Shown here: positions 50,529 to 53,783 of the stretch, in pieces
Layout of the letters: every line of letters starts with the position of its first letter
Numbering within the stretch: position 1 is the first letter of the stretch
From: Deltaproteobacteria bacterium
GTDB taxonomy: Bacteria > Desulfobacterota > Desulfuromonadia > Desulfuromonadales > Geopsychrobacteraceae
DNA length: 53,783 bases
Direction of reading: 5' to 3'
NCBI GenBank assembly: GCA_024276935.1
Contig: JAJRWH010000011.1
Location: 1 to 53,783, forward strand
Translations under genes and position numbers: made by a program
Notes under the pieces: model-generated
The model's input: only the letters and a program-made list of their open reading frames with translations
The model's database searches: none
What the model was told of the DNA's origin: nothing

Positions 50529-51290
50529 TTAAAAACGAACAAAAACCCCGGCGAAAGGCCCGCTGAAATCAACATCGACCGTTAAATCAGTTTCGTCCAC
50601 ATCAAGGTTGAAAGTGCGGTATCCCCCATAGATCCCGACAAGAGGAACGGGCGAAAATTCAAGCTGTGCTTCGGCATCCATAAAGCTGTTGCCATCATAT
50701 TCCATATAACCAACCCGTGCCGTAACCGCGAGAAAATCAGACAGGCCGACCCGGGTACGGGCCCCCAAAGTAGGAATCGGCACTGTTGCACTGTCATGCT
50801 CGGTAAAACCGGCGGTCACATCCGTAAAATCAACTTCGGCATCAACCACCTTGACAGCCAGTTCAGGTCCCAGTTGAAAACGAATCGGTCCATCATCAAG
50901 ATTGATCAGATTAAAGGTGTACCCAAGCTCGTAAAGATCCAGCTTCACTTTTGTCCGGACAGTATCTGACGCGGTAATCGTACGACCATTGTAGGTACCC
51001 GTTACCGTCAGGGTTCCCGTTCCGACATATTCCATCGGCAAATAACCCAGCGACAAGCGTGACCGCCCAAGCTGGAAGGCCAGTTCAGCGGTCAAGTCTT
51101 CATTGTCATCCAGGTTCATGTCTCTTTCGATATCAATGCGGGTTCCGACACCATTTTTGGCCCCGGCAAGAGTTCCACTGGGGGTCAGTGTTTGATAGCC
51201 AAGTTTCAGAGAAACTGTCTCGTCGGCAAAAGCGGGCATCGTACAAAAAATCAACAAGGTACAAAAAAGAACTGAACGAATCATAGTCAT
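50529..51290 (-). CDS. Outer-membrane beta-barrel protein, 253 aa
   Basis: Signal peptide (residues 1-22, ending MPAFA) and a mature chain of alternating beta strands rich in Gly, Asp and aromatic residues, ending in ...FAGVFVRF with terminal Phe, the usual outer-membrane insertion signal. Segments such as RLSLGYLPMEYVGTGTLTV and RVGYMEYDGNSFMDAEAQLE are typical of 8-10-strand barrels. GGAGG six bases before the ATG, and a consensus-like promoter at 51344-51372. Family not recognised; function unknown. Convergent and end-to-end with the methyltransferase gene. Confidence 0.8.
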   Translation of the reverse strand: MTMIRSVLFCTLLIFCTMPAFADETVSLKLGYQTLTPSGTLAGAKNGVGTRIDIERDMNLDDNEDLTAELAFQLGRSRLSLGYLPMEYVGTGTLTVTGTYNGRTITASDTVRTKVKLDLYELGYTFNLINLDDGPIRFQLGPELAVKVVDAEVDFTDVTAGFTEHDSATVPIPTLGARTRVGLSDFLAVTARVGYMEYDGNSFMDAEAQLEFSPVPLVGIYGGYRTFNLDVDETDLTVDVDFSGPFAGVFVRF

Positions 51291-51343
51291 AAAAAACCTC
51301 CGTTGACGGTGATATAAACAAAGGGATTGTCTGCGTGGCTGAA

Positions 51344-51372
51344 AATATACCCCATGTTTTTCCCCTTGCCAA
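51344..51372 (-). promoter_or_regulatory. Sigma70 promoter of the beta-barrel gene
   Basis: Minus strand: TTGGCA (51367-51372), 17-base spacer, TATATT (51344-51349), close to consensus, about 55 bases ahead of the start codon. Confidence 0.7.
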
Positions 51373-51435
51373 ACAGAATCGTTATTAATTTCTCATGGCC
51401 CCTCCCTTCATGAGAATTTGCCCGTTGATTATTTC

Positions 51436-51466
51436 TTGTTATTTCGTTCACCTTTTCTGGTATGAT
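51436..51466 (+). promoter_or_regulatory. Putative extended -10 promoter of the membrane/VWA operon
   Basis: TATGAT (51461-51466) preceded by TGG, an extended -10 (TGnTATGAT). Poor -35 candidates are TTGTTA (51436-51441, 19-base spacer) or TTATTT (51439-51444, 16-base spacer). About 73 bases upstream of the start codon. Confidence 0.5.
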
Positions 51467-51538
51467 CACAGTCTGCTGTCAGGCTGGAGGGGTCCGCAGG
51501 CGAGGCCCCGTGTCCTTATCAATGTAAGGAGAGTGCTG

Positions 51539-52969
51539 ATGTCTGTCGAATTCTTTTCTTCTCCATCCGTCCTGATTCTGACCATTGCAGCAATCCTGCT
51601 TCTGCTCTATCTGGCTCGCAAACCGGCTCATCGCGCAATCTCAAGTTTCTTCAAGGTCATCTCCAGTGCCATGCGCCTGAGTGCCCGTTCTGTTCTCCAG
51701 GCAGAAAAAAGATTGCAGCAACGGAACCGGGATGTCTTGCTTGCTGAAGGCATGTTGCATGCCGAAAGAGAACTGGAGCGTGAATTCCAACGGGTTGAAT
51801 CGATCGTCAACCGTGATCTGCAAAGCTATCCGGGATTTCACCGCCAACTTTCAGAATTACTGGAGCGCATCGATGCTGACTACCGAGCCAGTGCCGAGCT
51901 CCCCCCCTCGCCTCCCGAATGGCTGAGTGCTGTCGAAGCTGTTGCCAAGATCCCTGACCCGTCCGGCAAGGGGGTTGCCGCCATCCTCGGTGAAATCAAT
52001 CACAGCCTCGATCGGCACCACAAAACAGCCATGGAAGAATATCGAAAAGCCAGCGGCACCCGTCACAGTTTGCTCAAAAAAATGCAACCGGCCTGGCGAC
52101 AACTCACCAGTACCCTCGAAAAGGTTAATCGCTCAATCACCAGCTTGAAAGAACGGGCCAGCCTTATCGATGGCCGAATGCAACAATATGAGCAGGCCCT
52201 TGGCCAGACCGATACCGCAGAGCAACGCCTGGCATCCTCGGCCATGACACAATTCATGATTGCCGGACTGGTCATGCTGATTGCCATTGCCGGGGCCGTC
52301 ATCAACTTTAACCTGATCGCTTTGCCGATGTCAGAAATGGTTGGCGGCAGCAGCTATATCGGTAACTTTAAAACCAGTGATGTTGCTGCATTGGTCATTA
52401 TTCTGGTTGAAAGCTCAATGGGACTGTTTTTAATGGAGTCTCTGCGCGTCACGCGACTTTTCCCTCTGATCAGCACCATGGAAGACCGCATGCGTATCAG
52501 GATGGCCTGGATTGCCTTCAGCATTCTGACCATTCTGGCCGCAATTGAATCAGCCCTGGCATTCATGCGTGACCGGATCGCTGCCGACATGGAGGCTTTG
52601 CGTCAAAGTCTGGCAGGTGTCGATGCCATCATGACGCAGCATAGTCTGATCCCGACTGTCGGCCAAATGGTCCTGGGCTTCATTCTCCCCTTTGCCCTGG
52701 CCTTTGTCGCGATCCCCCTTGAATCTTTTGTTCATTCATCACGTACCGTATTCGGACGCCTGGCAGCCTGGGTGTTGCGTTTGACTGCATGGACCCTGCG
52801 CCTGACCGGCAACATCAGTCAGCGTCTGGGACAACTCATCGTTGCCTGTTACGATCTGCTGGTGTTTACGTTACTCTGGATCGAAGAACGAATCCTGGCC
52901 GCACGGCAACAACGCACCCAGGACGTTGAAGCACCTTCCACGAAAAAAAACAGGGAGAAGATCACATGA
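51539..52969 (+). CDS. Coiled-coil multi-pass membrane protein, 476 aa
   Basis: I do not recognise a family. Predicted layout: N-terminal membrane helix (10-27), a long charged helical region with coiled-coil character (about 45-235; AEKRLQQRNRDVLLAEGM and similar), then four membrane segments at about 236-260, 282-300, 322-343 and 372-398, and a C-terminal part with amphipathic helices (400-450) and a basic tail. AAGGAG seven bases before the ATG at 51539 fixes the start. Its stop overlaps the VWA lipoprotein start by 4 bases (ATGA), so they are made together. The coiled coil could be a scaffold. The shape suggests an envelope assembly or sensing role; that is inference only. Confidence 0.8.
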   Translation: MSVEFFSSPSVLILTIAAILLLLYLARKPAHRAISSFFKVISSAMRLSARSVLQAEKRLQQRNRDVLLAEGMLHAERELEREFQRVESIVNRDLQSYPGFHRQLSELLERIDADYRASAELPPSPPEWLSAVEAVAKIPDPSGKGVAAILGEINHSLDRHHKTAMEEYRKASGTRHSLLKKMQPAWRQLTSTLEKVNRSITSLKERASLIDGRMQQYEQALGQTDTAEQRLASSAMTQFMIAGLVMLIAIAGAVINFNLIALPMSEMVGGSSYIGNFKTSDVAALVIILVESSMGLFLMESLRVTRLFPLISTMEDRMRIRMAWIAFSILTILAAIESALAFMRDRIAADMEALRQSLAGVDAIMTQHSLIPTVGQMVLGFILPFALAFVAIPLESFVHSSRTVFGRLAAWVLRLTAWTLRLTGNISQRLGQLIVACYDLLVFTLLWIEERILAARQQRTQDVEAPSTKKNREKIT

Positions 52970-53610
52970 GATATCTTGCCCTCCTGGTCCTGAGCCTGAC
53001 GCTGTTATCCGGCTGCACTGACAGTACCAGCCATTCTCGAGCCGTTTATATGCTGCTCGACACCTCTGGAACCTACTCTACCGAACTGGGTAAGGCCCAG
53101 GCCATCATCAATTACCTGCTGGGAACCCTTTCTCCGGGAGACTCTCTGGCCGTCGCCCGTATCGACACCGGCAGCTTCAGCGAAAAAGATATTATTCACA
53201 AGGTCAACTTTGATGGTCGCCCTTCTGTCTCCAACGAACAAAAACGCGCCTTTCGCCTCACCATCGACAAGTTCGTCAAATCGGTCAAGCCCAGTTCTTA
53301 CACCGACATTTCAGGTGGAATTCTGCAAGCCGTTGAATGGCTCAATGAAACAGGAGCCGGTCAGAAAACAATTCTCATCTATTCAGACATGGAAGAAGAA
53401 CTTAAAAAGGGCTACGTGCGTGATTTTCCGATCCAATTAAGTGGCATCAAGGTCGTTGCCCTGAATGTCACAAAACTACGCAAGGATATTGTCGATCCTC
53501 GAAAGTATATGAACCGAATTGACGCCTGGAAGAAAAAAGTTGAGGCCGGTGGTGGCCAGTGGAAAGTTGTTAATGACCTTGATCGCCTGGAACGGATTCT
53601 CGAAGAATAG
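52966..53610 (+). CDS. VWA-domain lipoprotein, 214 aa
   Basis: Signal peptide with lipobox LLSGC (lipidated Cys 17), then a von Willebrand factor A fold. The metal-ion-dependent adhesion site appears complete: DTSGT (Asp 32, Ser 34, Thr 36), Thr 113 in SSYTDISGG and Asp 141 in LIYSDMEEE. The fold continues to about residue 205, with a basic segment near 160-190. It probably sits in the membrane facing the periplasm and binds a partner, most likely the upstream membrane protein, through a divalent metal. Coupled translation supports that. No known system matched. The gene ends 10 bases before the group II intron boundary. Confidence 0.88.
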   Translation: MRYLALLVLSLTLLSGCTDSTSHSRAVYMLLDTSGTYSTELGKAQAIINYLLGTLSPGDSLAVARIDTGSFSEKDIIHKVNFDGRPSVSNEQKRAFRLTIDKFVKSVKPSSYTDISGGILQAVEWLNETGAGQKTILIYSDMEEELKKGYVRDFPIQLSGIKVVALNVTKLRKDIVDPRKYMNRIDAWKKKVEAGGGQWKVVNDLDRLERILEE

Positions 53611-53620
53611 GATCACTGTA

Positions 53621-53783
53621 ATCGGGTAGGAGGCGGGGTTACCCCCGCCGTCCTCCCACACCACCGTGCATACGGTTCCGTACACGGCGGTTCACGAAGT
53701 ATGTCGAAAACGATGGAACTGAGTCATATAACTGTACAGTCCCGCTTTAGAGAAATAGGACGTCGGACAAGCAAGATTCATAT
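53621..53783 (-). mobile_element. 3' end of a group II intron (domains V and VI), partial
   Basis: Read on the minus strand. Domain V (53660-53691): ACCGCCGTG pairs with CACGGTGGT around an inner TACG/CGTA stem with a GAAC loop and a 2-base bulge, the conserved 34-base hairpin. Domain VI (53624-53657): nested stems GGGAGGA/TCCT-A-CCC and GGCGGGG/CCCCGCC with one bulged A at 53627, seven bases before the 3' terminus ...CCCGAT at 53621, as expected for the branch point. The 5' part, including any reverse transcriptase, lies beyond the right edge. It is inserted antisense to the VWA gene, 10 bases past its stop. Confidence 0.85.

Overview
The window is one contiguous bacterial chromosome segment, gene-dense and dominated by housekeeping genes. 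Gene content and order (rpsB-tsf-pyrH-frr, lptFG, many small cysteine-rich proteins, a dCache hybrid kinase, an NtrC-type two-component pair, feoB grouped with a DtxR-FeoA fusion) suggest a Desulfuromonadales/Geobacter-like deltaproteobacterium. That assignment is inference from family resemblance; no rRNA or tRNA gene was seen.

Layout. 1-498: edge of a small ORF, a 5'-truncated comM remnant and a terminator. 499-3844 (minus): translation operon rpsB-tsf-pyrH-frr plus a 2[4Fe-4S] ferredoxin. 4072-6323 (plus): lptF-lptG, LPS export permeases. 6433-9160 (minus): ahcY and a family 2 glycosyltransferase. 9331-10617 (plus): eno. 10688-12373 (minus): an apparent three-gene unit of a stand-alone Cas6-like RAMP protein, a zinc-ribbon protein and a membrane-anchored winged-helix protein, with no CRISPR array in the window. 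12487-13629 (plus): tgt. 13640-16531 (minus): small zinc protein, two cold-shock genes, rlpA, accA. 16701-20171 (minus): dnaE, interrupted by one in-frame TAA. 20414-21451 (plus): guaC. 21467-24289 (minus): hybrid sensor kinase, also interrupted by one in-frame TAA. Then a 141-bp MITE-like repeat, a yceF/maf gene, a WYL regulator with a MazG-like pyrophosphohydrolase, and ilvD-leuC-leuD.

31256-38044: a TrhA/hemolysin III membrane protein, two envelope proteins, a flavoprotein, and guaB-guaA. 38045-42517 (minus): prfB without the usual programmed frameshift, and an iron operon fur-feoB-small Cys-rich protein-(DtxR+FeoA). 42630-47713 (minus): a tightly overlapping operon of histidine kinase, NtrC-type regulator, HtrA protease, TlpA-like thioredoxin and CcdA, which reads as an envelope-quality and redox module. 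47955-50528 (plus): AEC transporter, glycosyltransferase, short PrmA-like methyltransferase. 50529-51290 (minus): an outer-membrane barrel. 51539-53610 (plus): a coiled-coil multi-pass membrane protein coupled to a VWA lipoprotein. The right edge holds the 3' end (domains V and VI) of a group II intron on the minus strand, 10 bases past the VWA gene.

The items most worth attention are the Cas6-like/zinc-ribbon/winged-helix cluster, the two independent in-frame TAA codons in otherwise intact genes, the membrane/VWA pair beside the group II intron, the repeat element abutting the yceF stop codon, and the repressor-FeoA fusion in the iron operon.
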